A stretch of 64,000 nt of DNA, from assembly GCF_028769735.1 (NCBI RefSeq), contig NC_088176.1, positions 20,087,501 to 20,151,500 of the forward strand. Reading direction: 5' to 3'. This DNA is from Zonotrichia leucophrys gambelii (taxonomy: Eukaryota; Chordata; Aves; Passeriformes; Passerellidae). Both the position numbers and the translations under genes were made by a program. Below are positions 50,701 to 60,800 of this stretch, one piece after another; the stretch's first letter is position 1, and every line of letters begins with the position of its first letter. The notes under the pieces are model-generated. The model did no database searches. It was not told where the DNA came from and worked only from the letters and a program-made list of their open reading frames with translations.

Positions 50701-53700
50701 TCCCCTTGTACTGTATATTTGCAAGCAAAGAGAGTCACAGTATTGAGAACAGCTCTACAGTATGTGGTGCATTTCCTTTTACTCATGTTAGGAATGGTCA
50801 GTCCTTTTGCCTGGGGGTTTCGCTACATTTGCCTTTAACTGGATGGGTAGAGCTGCAGCAGCGGCAGAGAGTGACAGGTTTTCACTTTTGCATGGGGCTC
50901 TCTGACATTCATGTGCACACAGTATTTAAGTTTCCTCTGCTACAAGTAAGGAGAGTGAGCTGATTGTCCAGTGTGGATTTTTGGCTGGAGGAAAAGAAGG
51001 AGGAGAGAAGCAGAAGGGTGGGTCAATGACACATGACTACTGAGATCTTCTCCCTTGTGTGGAAGCTTTATGGCTACAGCACATGCTATTCTGGAACCCC
51101 TTATATGGTTTGGATTTATTTTTAATAACCTTTCTCTTTGTGTGCTTTTATATTATATTATCTTACTAGTAAACTTCTTTTGGGGGAAAGAAACAGTCCA
51201 TACTCCATCCCAGACCTGCCTTGCCCTGCTTTCTTAAGCGTGTCCTGAGAATATTTTAAGACAAGACAGTTAAGAAATCTATGATATAAAAGCAGAAAAC
51301 ACATCACCAGCTTCAAATTCCTTCACTGTCCACAGCCTCAAAAACACAAGAACTTCTTTGGAACAGGGAGCAAAGGACATGGAAGTTAATTGGGAGAGGA
51401 AAGTAACTGGGTGTAGCAGTAGGACTTCTTACTCTGCCATTATCTTCCTCACACAGTTATCTTTTGTTTAAGCTTTCTTTTCTGCATCTGCCCTTGAGCA
51501 GATAGAGCAGCAAGAAAGGAAAATAAAAGAAAGCTATTCAGATACTGCAGTCAAAGGGCTTTTTGATAAGAGTTATTTGGTGCTAAGGTCAGGCTCTGTG
51601 CTGATGACTTGGGAGATAACAGACACAGATCTGTTGCCTTTACCTGCTCAAGAGCACCCAGCTCTCTGAGACAATGGCTCAGCTGCTGTGATTGCTCAGC
51701 TTGCCTTAATGGTGTGACTGCAGCAAAGCCGTGATGAGAAGTTACCTGCAAAGGCAGTGGGTGCAAGCAGCGAGCTCCTGGAGCAGCCAGAAAACAGTAA
51801 CAATTGTGTTTTGATCTCGCTGACCCCAAGCGAGGGCGGCAGGCAGACCAAAGTCCTCCTGCACTGACCAATGCAGAGTTGCTATCTCTTGTCTCTCCAT
51901 GAATGTGGAGAGAAGGCCTGTAAATGAATCATAGAGGATTTTAAGCAGAATGCCACCTGGTTTGGAGACTGTGCCATATTTCTCCTACAGCAAAGCAACA
52001 AAGAAAATCCTAGCTTTTTAAAGGATTTTCTAACCCCCAACTACATTTCCCCGTGGCATAGGATCTTAACAGCCATGCTGAAAGATCTTGGGAGCAGATG
52101 TGTGCCTACAAAAGAGAGAGATCCACTACAGAAGGGGTATGGACTGAAAGTCAGGCACAGATTAATAAACAAAGCTGCTAGCAAAAGATAAGCAATTGTC
52201 ATCAGCATTTATAATATTAGTCATGAAGCGACTGTGCATGTCCAGTCTTGAGTCAGTTTGTCACAACTTTTTTGTTTTGGATTGATCTGATAGGACATTC
52301 TTTAGTGACACCCTCAAATTTTTGTCACTTTGGACTCTAGCCTTTTTATTCCATCAATTTGTTATTTTCTCACTTCTCACTGCCGCAGATTCTCACATAT
52401 GAACTTGGCCCTCATATGTTTTAGGAACTCTGAGATTGCTGAGTAGTTATGAAAACAGCATGCATTTCTCTAGGATATTCATCTGTGGAGTCCAAAGTTC
52501 AATATACCATTCATTCTCACATTCTTTCTGGGAGATAATTCACTGAAGAAATGAGCCACCTAAAGAGGTGCACAAAGAGGTGAAGAAACTGAACAAAGTT
52601 TAACAAAGTTTCACGGGATATGCTTGTTATATCTCTAGTCTGTCATCCCTCATCTGTAATCTTACTGTTTAATTTTAACTTTTTTTTGTTGTTGTTGTTA
52701 GGCATCTTTCCACACTCTTGATTTTTAAGTTGGCATTTCTAGAAGTGAACTGCAGATATTTTCCTATTGATGCTTTTGAAAACATCAGAATGCTAAAAGA
52801 TGGTGTGTTTTTGTTTGGCAAAACATTTTCTTCAGCTTAACTTTTATTGCTTTCCTTGAGTTTCCTGGGACTGGAAAATAGATGCCATAAAAGGATAAAG
52901 TGTCACCAAACCAACTTCAAAGAATATCAGAAGATGAGGTGGTACATCAAAATGCATATGAACCTTAAACATTTTCTATTTGTTTTACTGAATTCTGATA
53001 ATCATGTGAATAGAGAGTTTCATTTGTAAAAGTTTAGGTGTCTTCAAAAGACTTTACACCTGCAACTAGCTGTAGAAAGGAATTATAACAGTACCAATGC
53101 AAGGGAAAGGGAAAAGAAAATGAATGTCTGTATTTATATACCATATCTGAAAGGAAAATATTTTAGAGGAAAACAAACTGGACTTCTAGCAAATTAACTG
53201 AAAATATTTCAGAGTCAGGTTAGAGGTTTCACTTGTGGAACTTGCAGATACTAGCAGAGGGCTCTGTCCAGCAGAAAGTATAAAAGTATCCTAGACTAAA
53301 AATAGCCCTGGTCTACTGGAGTTGGATGGATCATTGCCATCATGCAAAGAAGAAATGGAATGGGTACAAAACCAATTAGCCCTGCCCCGAGTTCTGAACA
53401 CTCGCCAAACATGCAGCCTTCCTTCATCACTCAGTACTGAATTTTATCATGCTTCTGTATGTGTGATACCAAATATTTGCCAGAGGAGACTAATGCTTCT
53501 GCCAAAAGGAAATAAAACTTGTGTATTTATGTAATTTTATTTTTTTCTTTCACTGCTTTGCTAGCAGACCCTCCCTACCCCCTGCCCACACACATTAAAA
53601 CAGAAGAGAGCTTGGGCACACTCCATTCCTGTTTTCCCTGAGTGTATGGAGTAGCATTTTAGTCTTAATCTTCAACTTACCACAGAATTGTCAGTGAAGG

Positions 53701-54853
53701 CATCAGGGTTATTCTCATAAATGAACTTCTCCACTCTTAACTGACGTAATTTGAACATCTTGGATCCTTTGTTGGTGAGGAGAGAAAGCTCTTCTAGCAT
53801 CACATCTCTGGGGATGCTGATCTTCTTCCCCAGGTTCAGCTTGGACACCTCTTGTGGCATTGCTACAAAACATATACAGTGGGACACTTTAGGAGGCACT
53901 CTGGTCTATGTCTTTTGTCTGTTTCTTAATATCGTCAGTAGTGACTTCAAGCACCCAAATTATCTTCTAAATTAAGATTTTAGGACATTATCTATGCACC
54001 AAGTCTTTACATTGAAGATGCTTTGGGTATAGATCTTTGGTATTTACTCTGGACTGCAATCAAGGCAAATCTGCAGAAAGAAGTTGCATAGGGGTGGAGC
54101 TGGATGGGTGTCTGCCACATCTGAAGCATCTCAGTCAGTGCAGCAGGATTTATTGGCACTACTTCAAATGAGTACTTTTCCAAACCTCGAAAACCTTCCT
54201 CATGCTGTCTAAAGTAAAGAAAAGATAAGGACATCACACTTATTTAAAAGTTACCCTACCCAATATACACATATTCTGTAGAAAGAAAAATGTTACAGGT
54301 TATATTCTTCCTGCTCTATTAACTTCTCTAAGAGATCTTGTCTTGCTCAGCTGATGAGTGCTGGAATTAAAGTAACTCTCTCACACAGAGAGAAAACAAG
54401 TATGAAACAAAGGTTGTAAGAGAGAGAACGACATAGAATAAATCTAGGCACGGCAATATTGACCCCTGTAAAATATCATGTTTTCTGTCCATTTACACTG
54501 ATCTGCATCCAAATTAATGCTGCAGGAGAATACAAGTTTGCAGAGTGCAGTCTCAGTTGACTTTTGGCCTGAGTGTGTGCAATGCTTTTCAGCTGTAAGA
54601 TAGAAAATGTGACGTGGTTGAAGGCTGGGCTTCAGTAAAATTTGTGGCTGTGCCTCCTGGTATGTTCACTGCATGTCTTGCTTTGGGAGTTCAGTTTGGC
54701 AAGGTGTGAGATTTGAAAGGCCGAAATTCAGGTTGAAATCCAAACAATTTTTACATGTGCAGTTTTGCATATCTTACCTTCATGTGTCAGCTTCCCAATG
54801 AGTTTAGTGGACTTTTTCCTTTTAAGAGGAGCAGGAGTCCCTGCAAGGGGCAT
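41561..54853 (-). CDS. MYOZ1: Myozenin 1 gene, five coding exons (span from start codon to stop codon)
   Basis: MYOZ1 (calsarcin-2, FATZ-1) is a Z-disc adaptor of striated, mainly fast, muscle; family members bind alpha-actinin, filamin C, telethonin, calcineurin and PDZ proteins such as ZASP. Coding exons in transcript order are 54853-54778, 53862-53681, 45243-45016, 42772-42613 and 41792-41561. The N-terminus MPLAGTPAP, the block LNLGKKISIPRDVMLEELSL, the motif FKTYISPWERAMG and the C-terminal ETEEL identify MYOZ1 rather than MYOZ2 or MYOZ3. The exons total 878 coding bases. One more base would give 292 codons plus stop, close to the roughly 300 residues of mammalian MYOZ1. Splice phases agree at three junctions (exons 1/2, 2/3 and 4/5), but exon 3 is one base short of joining exon 4 in frame. 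Introns are about 0.9, 8.4, 2.2 and 0.8 kb. The identification rests on recalled family sequence, not a search, but similarity is extensive. Confidence 0.95.
42613..42772 (-). CDS. MYOZ1: MYOZ1 coding exon 4 (FKTYISPWERAMG block)
   Basis: This 160-base exon starts after TCTGTTTACAG with two bases of a split codon and ends at AACCG/GTAAGT in phase 2. It encodes GKSGGKKVTIFKTYISPWER and continues AMGISPEDKSQFSTDLLSYS before reaching the conserved KSFNR. FKTYISPWERAMG is essentially identical to mammalian MYOZ1. The segment begins the C-terminal conserved half of the myozenins, which carries binding sites for alpha-actinin and other Z-disc partners. The phases of this exon and exon 5 agree without adjustment. 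Confidence 0.95.
43455..43600. repeat. (TTCCC)29 perfect pentanucleotide microsatellite
   Basis: An uninterrupted TTCCC tract of about 146 bases lies in MYOZ1 intron 3. On the gene's sense (minus) strand it reads (GGGAA)n, a pure purine tract with G3 runs separated by two bases. The long repetitive ORFs in all frames here are artefacts of this repeat. Its perfection suggests a young, length-variable locus. Confidence 0.98.
43610..45010 (-). other. MYOZ1: MYOZ1 intron 3 (upstream part)
   Basis: Intronic by exon structure (intron 3 spans 45015-42773). Apart from the TTCCC tract nothing distinctive is seen. Confidence 0.8.
45016..45243 (-). CDS. MYOZ1: MYOZ1 coding exon 3 (Gly-rich linker; apparent one-base frame conflict)
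   Basis: The acceptor TCTCCTCCCCTAG (AG at 45245-45244) is followed by codons for DHF, matching the mammalian DHFQKF that starts this region. The exon is unusually GC-rich and corresponds to the variable glycine-rich linker. Its 3' part, in a different frame, reads GEGEHAGKSSGSAGEGGDGT, which resembles the mammalian linker and joins exon 4 in phase. The frame entering from exon 2 stays open throughout, but after splicing it meets TGA nine codons into exon 4. The exon is 228 bases long, whereas 3n+1 is needed. The donor is AAAG/GCAAGT (GC at 45015-45014), a GC-AG intron; a GT alternative eight bases earlier (ATG/GTACTG) keeps the same phase but fits the consensus less well. A one-base deletion in the assembly or the genome is the simplest explanation. 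Confidence 0.8.
46555..46579. promoter_or_regulatory. E-box plus MEF2 site in MYOZ1 intron 2
   Basis: CAGCTG (46555-46560), a MyoD-family E-box, is followed nine bases later by CTAAAAATAG (46570-46579), a perfect MEF2 consensus. A second CAGCTG lies at 46702-46707. Paired E-box and MEF2 sites are typical of skeletal muscle enhancers, and the host gene is muscle-specific. Function is inferred. Confidence 0.45.
48650..48800 (+). mobile_element. MIR-like SINE relic in MYOZ1 intron 2
   Basis: GACTTGCTGTGTAATCTTAGAC, then TTCTGTGCCTGAATTTACCC and ATCTAAATAACAGG, follow the MIR consensus in order. It is the best-preserved of the MIR-like relics in the window. Confidence 0.65.
50300..50380 (+). mobile_element. 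Weak MIR-like SINE relic
   Basis: CCCATGTTTCAGTTTCACTGTTAAAAAATAAA resembles the MIR tail (CTCAGTTTCCTCATCTGTAAAATGG) only loosely. Confidence 0.3.
51099..51108. promoter_or_regulatory. CArG box (SRF site) in MYOZ1 intron 2
   Basis: CCTTATATGG matches CC(A/T)6GG exactly. SRF/CArG elements drive many sarcomeric genes. Position in the large second intron of MYOZ1 fits a regulatory role, which is not proven. Confidence 0.4.
53296..53305. promoter_or_regulatory. MEF2 site near MYOZ1 exon 2
   Basis: CTAAAAATAG, a perfect MEF2 consensus, lies about 375 bases inside intron 2 from the exon 2 donor. It is the same ten bases as the site at 46570. Confidence 0.4.
53681..53862 (-). CDS. MYOZ1: MYOZ1 coding exon 2 (most conserved N-terminal myozenin block)
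   Basis: This 182-base exon begins after the acceptor TTTTGTAG with the two bases that complete an alanine codon, so its phase fits exon 1 exactly, and it ends at TCTGTG/GTAAGT in phase 0. It encodes about residues 26-86. The stretch from LNLGKK to MLEEL, followed by LLTNKGSKMFKLRQ, is the hallmark of the myozenin family, and RVEKFIYEN is specific to MYOZ1. In the family this N-terminal part is one of the two regions used for partner binding. Its near identity with the mammalian protein contrasts with the fast-changing exon 3. Confidence 0.96.
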
Positions 54854-54879
54854 TCCCACAAAGGGTTCTCTGCTTTGCT
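54778..54879 (-). CDS. MYOZ1: MYOZ1 first coding exon (5' UTR tail plus codons 1-25 and 1 base)
   Basis: On the minus strand an acceptor (TGTGTTTAG, AG at 54881-54880) is followed by 26 bases of 5' UTR and an ATG at 54853-54851. The exon encodes MPLAGTPAPLKRKKSTKLIG and then KLTHE, ending after one base of the next codon at a GTAAG donor (GT at 54777-54776). The sequence matches the mammalian MYOZ1 N-terminus (MPLSGTPAP followed by a basic KKRK stretch). Because an acceptor precedes the ATG, at least one non-coding exon must lie at higher coordinates; it was not located with certainty. The start is the first ATG of the exon and agrees with the family start. Confidence 0.93.
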
Positions 54880-57800
54880 CTAAACACACAAGGAAATGGA
54901 GAATGAAACACTGGAAATGTATTTTTTGCCTCTCTTTTAGTTGCCATCTACAGGTAAAAGATACACAGCCTTCCTTTCCCGCACTGTTTTTTTTCTATCC
55001 ATTCCCCATGATGGAGCTAGTGGAAGGTGTCATCCCATACAGGAAATCATCAGCAGGCCACTCTGGGGTTCTCTGGAGACTCAGCATGCTGACAAAATAT
55101 GGTAGCAGATCCCAGCAGAAGCATTGCCAAGGTGCCCTATAGCACTCATCCAAAAGAGGCAATTTAATTGCAACAAGGCAGTCTCTCAGAATCCACTTGT
55201 GCTGTAAGGATACTCTGTTATTATCTTGTGCTGCAGTAACAGGATGTCACTTGGAAAATTTGCTCTATGATGCCATGTTATAACAACATGCAGTTATCAT
55301 TAGATGGTAATATATATTTTTGGATAAAGGTTTCAGGTCTGTCCAAAAGTTATTTGGAGCACTTTGCATCATGTGCAGTTCTGGTTTGGATATTTCAACA
55401 GTCCTTTTAGAATTAGAATAGGTACTCGGAAAGTCACCAGACTGCAAGTCTGGAAGGGAAAAAAGAAACAAAACGAAATTCCAAGTAGTTCTGTCTTTTA
55501 TGACTGCTACTGTTTTGTTACAGAAGGCTGGAGGAGGAAGGCACAGGAAAACCCATTAAAGTTGTTCACCCAATTTGTTTGAAGTCACTTTCATCTGTAT
55601 CTTATGTATTGATCTTATCTGATACCATTTTGAAGGGGGAAAGAGGAGAAGAGGGATATTCCTTCTAGTACAGTGTTCCCCATCTCTGTCCCCAGATAGG
55701 ATGAGATCTGAACTGCAAAACCAGGGAAAATCAGGAGCAATCTCAGCAATTCCATTTCAGGCAGCTTTTGAGAGTCCTTCTTAGGGGTTATTTCACATAA
55801 TGTAAGTAGAGCAAATGTCTTGCCTTTGCTTCAGTGCTTTCCATGCCCAAACAACAGCACATAGGGGACAGATCCCCACCTAATATAATGCAATACAATA
55901 CAAAGAAAAATGGGCAAAGACACATTGGCTTCAGCTGCAGCAATAACTGCCATCTCTGTCTTGTGATTCTTTGTACTTTACTTGCTTAAGATTTCAGAAC
56001 TGAAAAACTTTGAACTATGAGTTATATTTTAAAACTAGCAAGCAAACAGCTGTAACTGGAAGTTTGTACACTACTCTTCTGATCAAGACGTTTTTATCTC
56101 CTGTGTATTCTGAAGTATCATTCCACCATTACTTCTTTTGCAACATAATTTTATGTGATGGAATTGTGATAACTCTTAAAAGAAGCCCAGCCACAGCAAA
56201 ACAGTGCCAATCACATTGGCAGATACTCCCTTGGATTAGTTTTTCTTCCAGATTTGCAAGTTTTTCCTTTTACTGAGATGCTGCCTGTGTAGTTCACATC
56301 ATTTATGAGCCCATCCTGGGGTATTCCCAAAGCAAGTGTGAGCAGGTGCAGCCATGACGCACGCACTGCACATTCTCTTTAAGCAGCCAGACATCTGCTT
56401 GGCTGTATAAAAGAAGCAGGCCCTGCTTGACAGGAAAAGGGCAATGCTGCCAGGAAATAGCAGAGGTGAGAGGTTATGGCCCATCTGATGGGTCCTAAAA
56501 CTCACAAAACAGAGAAATCATCCATATGCCGCAAGCATGGATTTCCTGGGGCAAGGCAGAAAGGGACAGCCATGGTGGAAAGCTGTGTTCCTCACACTAA
56601 TTCCCCAAGCAGCAGTGAGAACAAGTCTATCACATTCTGCTGTCCTTCTTTACTAATCCAGCAGGACTGAAGATTGAAAAACCCACTGCATGCAGTTGGT
56701 CTAGCATAAGGAAAGAGACAGCAGTGTCTCACTATGGACAGGGTCCAGAGTTACACAGTACTTCTGCTCTCTCAGCCCCCCCAGAAGCTGCTGGAGCCTC
56801 AAACCCCATTCTCCTCACTATGTCATACATAAAGCCAGGGCTTTTCTTCCTCAGCTCTGCCTTCTTGCTCAATTCCTCTGTCTTTTTGTGCATTGATCTT
56901 TGCAGCAGTCATTGGTGCTGGAAGCCAAACCAGTCTTTACTTCTCCACCACCTGCTCTATTTTGCTGCCCAGTCAACTCACCTCAGGCTTGCAGTGCCAG
57001 GCTCAGCCAGCTCACACACCTGCCCCAGAGCTCAGCAGTGGCTGCTTCCTCCCAGCCTGTCTCTGGGTGCTGCCTGGGGAGGCTTGTCCAGCAGCCCCCT
57101 CTCCCAGGGTGCCTGGGTGAGGGAAGCTCTGCCCAGCACAAAGTGCTGATGCAAAGTGCAGTGAATTTGACTCCTGAAGGCTGCTCGCACAGGCATCCTG
57201 CAGTTATTAATAGCCAAAGGCCCAGAGGGCAGAGTCTCAGATAGCACTGCTGCCATCCCTGAGGAGGGGAAAGAAAAGGTTGCACCTCAGGTCTCCTGCA
57301 GTCACTGTCTCAATGTCCAGGAGGACCAGGCACTCCATAGGTGGCTCACTTCTTCCTCCTCTTTGTTCAAATAAACATGCCATTCCTTCTCCTATTGCTT
57401 CTTTATGCAATTCATAAAATCTTCTCAATATCCTGCTTGTCAGTAATGCCTCAAAAGCTATCTTGGGTCTTGCTGTGTTTTACACCCTCCTTCTGCCTCT
57501 TCTTAATCAGTCATCCCAGTGTTCCCTAGGCTGTCATACATATTTCCTAAAATGCTTCAGAAAATACAGAAGCAAAATAATAGTATGCATGAAGCAAGAT
57601 GTAGTAGGAAACTCCACAAAGTCTAGAAAGCTATTTATAGAATTCTAGGAAGTAGGTATTTAATATGTATGGGAAACCCAGCTGAACCAAAGAAGAAGGA
57701 AATTAGTTTCCTGATTAATTACAGAAATAGGGTTGATAGTCTGCATTTGGTGTGGCTTTGTACAGTCAAATAACTCCCCTTAACTCATTATGAGGCAACT

Positions 57801-60800
57801 CCCTCTTTTTCCTGCTTACCCAATTGTGTTCTGGTTTTAGGATGAAGAAAACATATCTCATTTTACTGGAACACTCAAAGATGAACATACTTTTCAGTTT
57901 CTGAATAAGGTAAAAATCCTTAAGAAAACATTGTCTTACTATTTCACATTGGAAGATCAAATCCCTAGTGGATCAAAATCAAGTTGTCCATTGAATAATC
58001 CCAGAGTCCAGTGAGGAGAAAAAACCAAAACACAGTTGTGATTATAATAGAAAATCATTTGGACAAAGAATTGCAAGCAAAATTGATATAAAGGAACATC
58101 AGGACATAGCCACTTTCCTTTTTCCCTAGACTTTGATGCTGTTTTTTCCTGCACCAAATGCATATAAAACTTTGCAGTGTGGTAACTGGGTTGAAAGCAC
58201 TACATGTTAAAGCCCAGTACTGTTAAGAAGGTCCTGTAGAAGACTGCTGAACATTCCTATGGGCAATAGGAAAACAGTTTTTATATCCTGCTTGGAGTTA
58301 GGGCACATATGGCATTCTCCTGGCCTAAAGCTTCCCATTTCCCTCTTGCTTGTATCCATATAAGCACGATGTGTGCCTTGCATTGTGCCTATTTCACAGC
58401 TCTGATCCTCCCTCATTTACATTCACTGTAACAGCATGATGTACACGTTCCACTGCCCATGAGAGCACTACATCCTTCACTGAGCTGGGTGAGACACCAG
58501 AGTGATGTCCAGCCCAGATCCTGCCCTCACACTCCCATGCCAGTGATTCAGGAGCAAATCCCTGGAGCAGTTCCAGTGTAAAATAAGCACAATTAAACTG
58601 TAAATACCCACTGTCTGCTCTGGGCACCATCACAGAGCTTCATGCCTGCTGAAGGCATTTACATCTGCACAAAGCTGGAGGGTGTCAAATGCTACTGTCA
58701 CAGCTGACCATCTGTCCACACGTCACACCCACTGTGCACAAGCGGCCATAGAGGAGCCATAGAGGTCTCTTGGTGCTGCTAAGCCCTCCTCACTGCAGAT
58801 TGTACAAGGAGTGTTTTTTTCACCATGGTAATTCTTCTGGATTGGTTTAGCACCATGCTTGACATTTGGCCAGAGTGCCCAGTGTCTGCTGTGACATCCA
58901 GTTGTGCTCCTGGAGATGCTGCTCTCCTATTCAAATTCCTGTGCTCTAAATACTCATTCATCATTCATCAAGGGAGGGTGGTGGCATATGGAGGGACAGA
59001 GTGAGAACAAACACAATGTGCTGCTTTATTGCTTAAAATCAGAGCCCTTTGCCTCTTCTTTCCCAAAGGCATGGGGTAGAGTTACATCTAAAATTTAAGA
59101 AATTTCTAGCTCCATTTTGATAATCATCTGAGAAATTAATGTGATTTATATCACCAGGTGATAAGCTGAGAAATGAAGCTACCATTATATGGCACCTTTT
59201 TGTGGTAACTAGGCTGATGCTAAACTCTGCCTCCTCTCTACTTCTTCCAGCAGCTGTTTTCAGACCATTCTGTAGCTGCTGTTTTATTTCTCCAATCATC
59301 TCCTGGGCCTACCTGAGCACAAATTACACCTTAGGAGAACAGTTTGTGCCAGCTGGAACCTGATGGGGTTTGAGGCATGATGAATCTCCAAAAGATGATA
59401 TAGCAGGGAAGAATGTGATTGCTCTTCCCTGTCACATGACCTGGTGCAGCTCTGCTTCCTCCCACCCCAGGCAGCTGCAGAGAGAGAGAGAAGCTGAGCA
59501 TGCTGGAAGGGAGCAGAGTGCCCCATGGGAATTGGAAGTGAGCAGGAAACAGATGTGTTTCTTTATCAGCTCCTCCCATAAAACTGAAGTGAGACTAGGA
59601 AAAAGCAATAGCAAGAAGAAGGCATGTCTAGCATGGTGTGTGAGGATCTCGATCAGACTGTGAGCAGGCATGTCCTGAAATTAGGACCAGGAACAAGGCA
59701 CTGACAGTTCAGGATGAGCCAGCTCCAGGACACAAGAGCCTGCTGTGGATTCCCAGGCAGGATCAGGGTCAAGGCCAAGGATGCTGAAGTCCAGATTTAG
59801 AGTGATGGGAGCTGTGCTCTGATGGGAACAAAGCATATGTTTGTCTAGTTAAGGTCTCATGTGAGAAGTATATGTATACCAGGTGAGAAATGGGGCCTAA
59901 GAGTGCATCTGGAAGGAACTGAATGGAGCCTGAGCCCTGAACCTATTAGTATGGCACCAGGATTTATAGGGTGATTTGTATAAGGCACTCTTGTGTCTGA
60001 CACTTAAGCACCAAGACACACCTTAAACTGAGATTCATTACCTCCTACTCTTCCTTCAAATAAAAGTATATATGTCTTTATTTTCAGTTTCCACACTGAG
60101 AACTAAATCCTGCTCATTTCTCCTTTCTCACAGTTTATCCTGAGACACAGGAATGTCTAGTTCACAAGTCTATAAATGTCAATTCTGGTTCTAGCAGAGA
60201 CTTCACTTGTGTCCTGTCACAGTGCCAAGTTCAATGGTGTTTTTGCACTGGAATATTGTACCAATCTTCCATCCCTGCCATAAATAATGCAATGAACTCA
60301 GAAGAAGATATTTGTTATCTTACTGTTATCTTACCCACTCATACTAGTCAATGCTAAGGGGTTTTAATCACTACAAGCTGTACTTGAGGTGGTTCAGTTT
60401 TCTTTGGGATGGAAGGATTTACCTGGACCATGGGGTGGTTTGGTGGCTAAATTCAATCCTTGCATAAGTACATGGAATTTCCATTAATGCCAGTGGGGTA
60501 GTATATATACTGCCTGTAGGACTTTTCACCACTTTAGAGAGTTTATAATCATACAAGAAAATGTCTTTATTTCACTGTGACCACCTCCCTCTTTCCAAAT
60601 ATACCTTTTGTTTGTGACCTGAGGAACAGCCTAAACCAAGCTTTGCTTTCTCTGACATGTATCTTCAAAATTAATTTATTTTCGCTCTGCATTCTTGTAT
60701 GCCTAATTTCAAATGATCTAACTTCAAGTTGTCAATGCCTACAAACTTATTTAGAGAGTAGCATATGAAATCTGCCTTATTATGCTGCTAGATGGACACA

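Larger units (their letters stand above)
45244..53680 (-). other. MYOZ1: MYOZ1 intron 2 (8.4 kb)
   Basis: The largest intron, bounded by GTAAGT and CCCTAG. It holds an E-box/MEF2 pair at 46.56 kb, a CArG box at 51.1 kb, a MEF2 site at 53.3 kb and MIR-like relics at 48.7 and 50.3 kb. None of its ORFs is convincing. Confidence 0.85.

Noticed and set aside
51825..51842. CTCF-like CCAAGCGAGGGCGGCAGG
   Set aside because: Only part of the core fits; several key positions differ.
54007..54237. 76-codon minus-strand ORF with protein-like text (FRGLEKYSFEVVPINPAAL)
   Set aside because: It lies in MYOZ1 intron 1, and exons 1 and 2 join in phase without it. Myozenins have no such segment.
56724..57285. 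Overlapping 75-141-codon ORFs on both strands
   Set aside because: GC-richer non-coding flank; frames overlap on both strands and none shows a recognisable domain.
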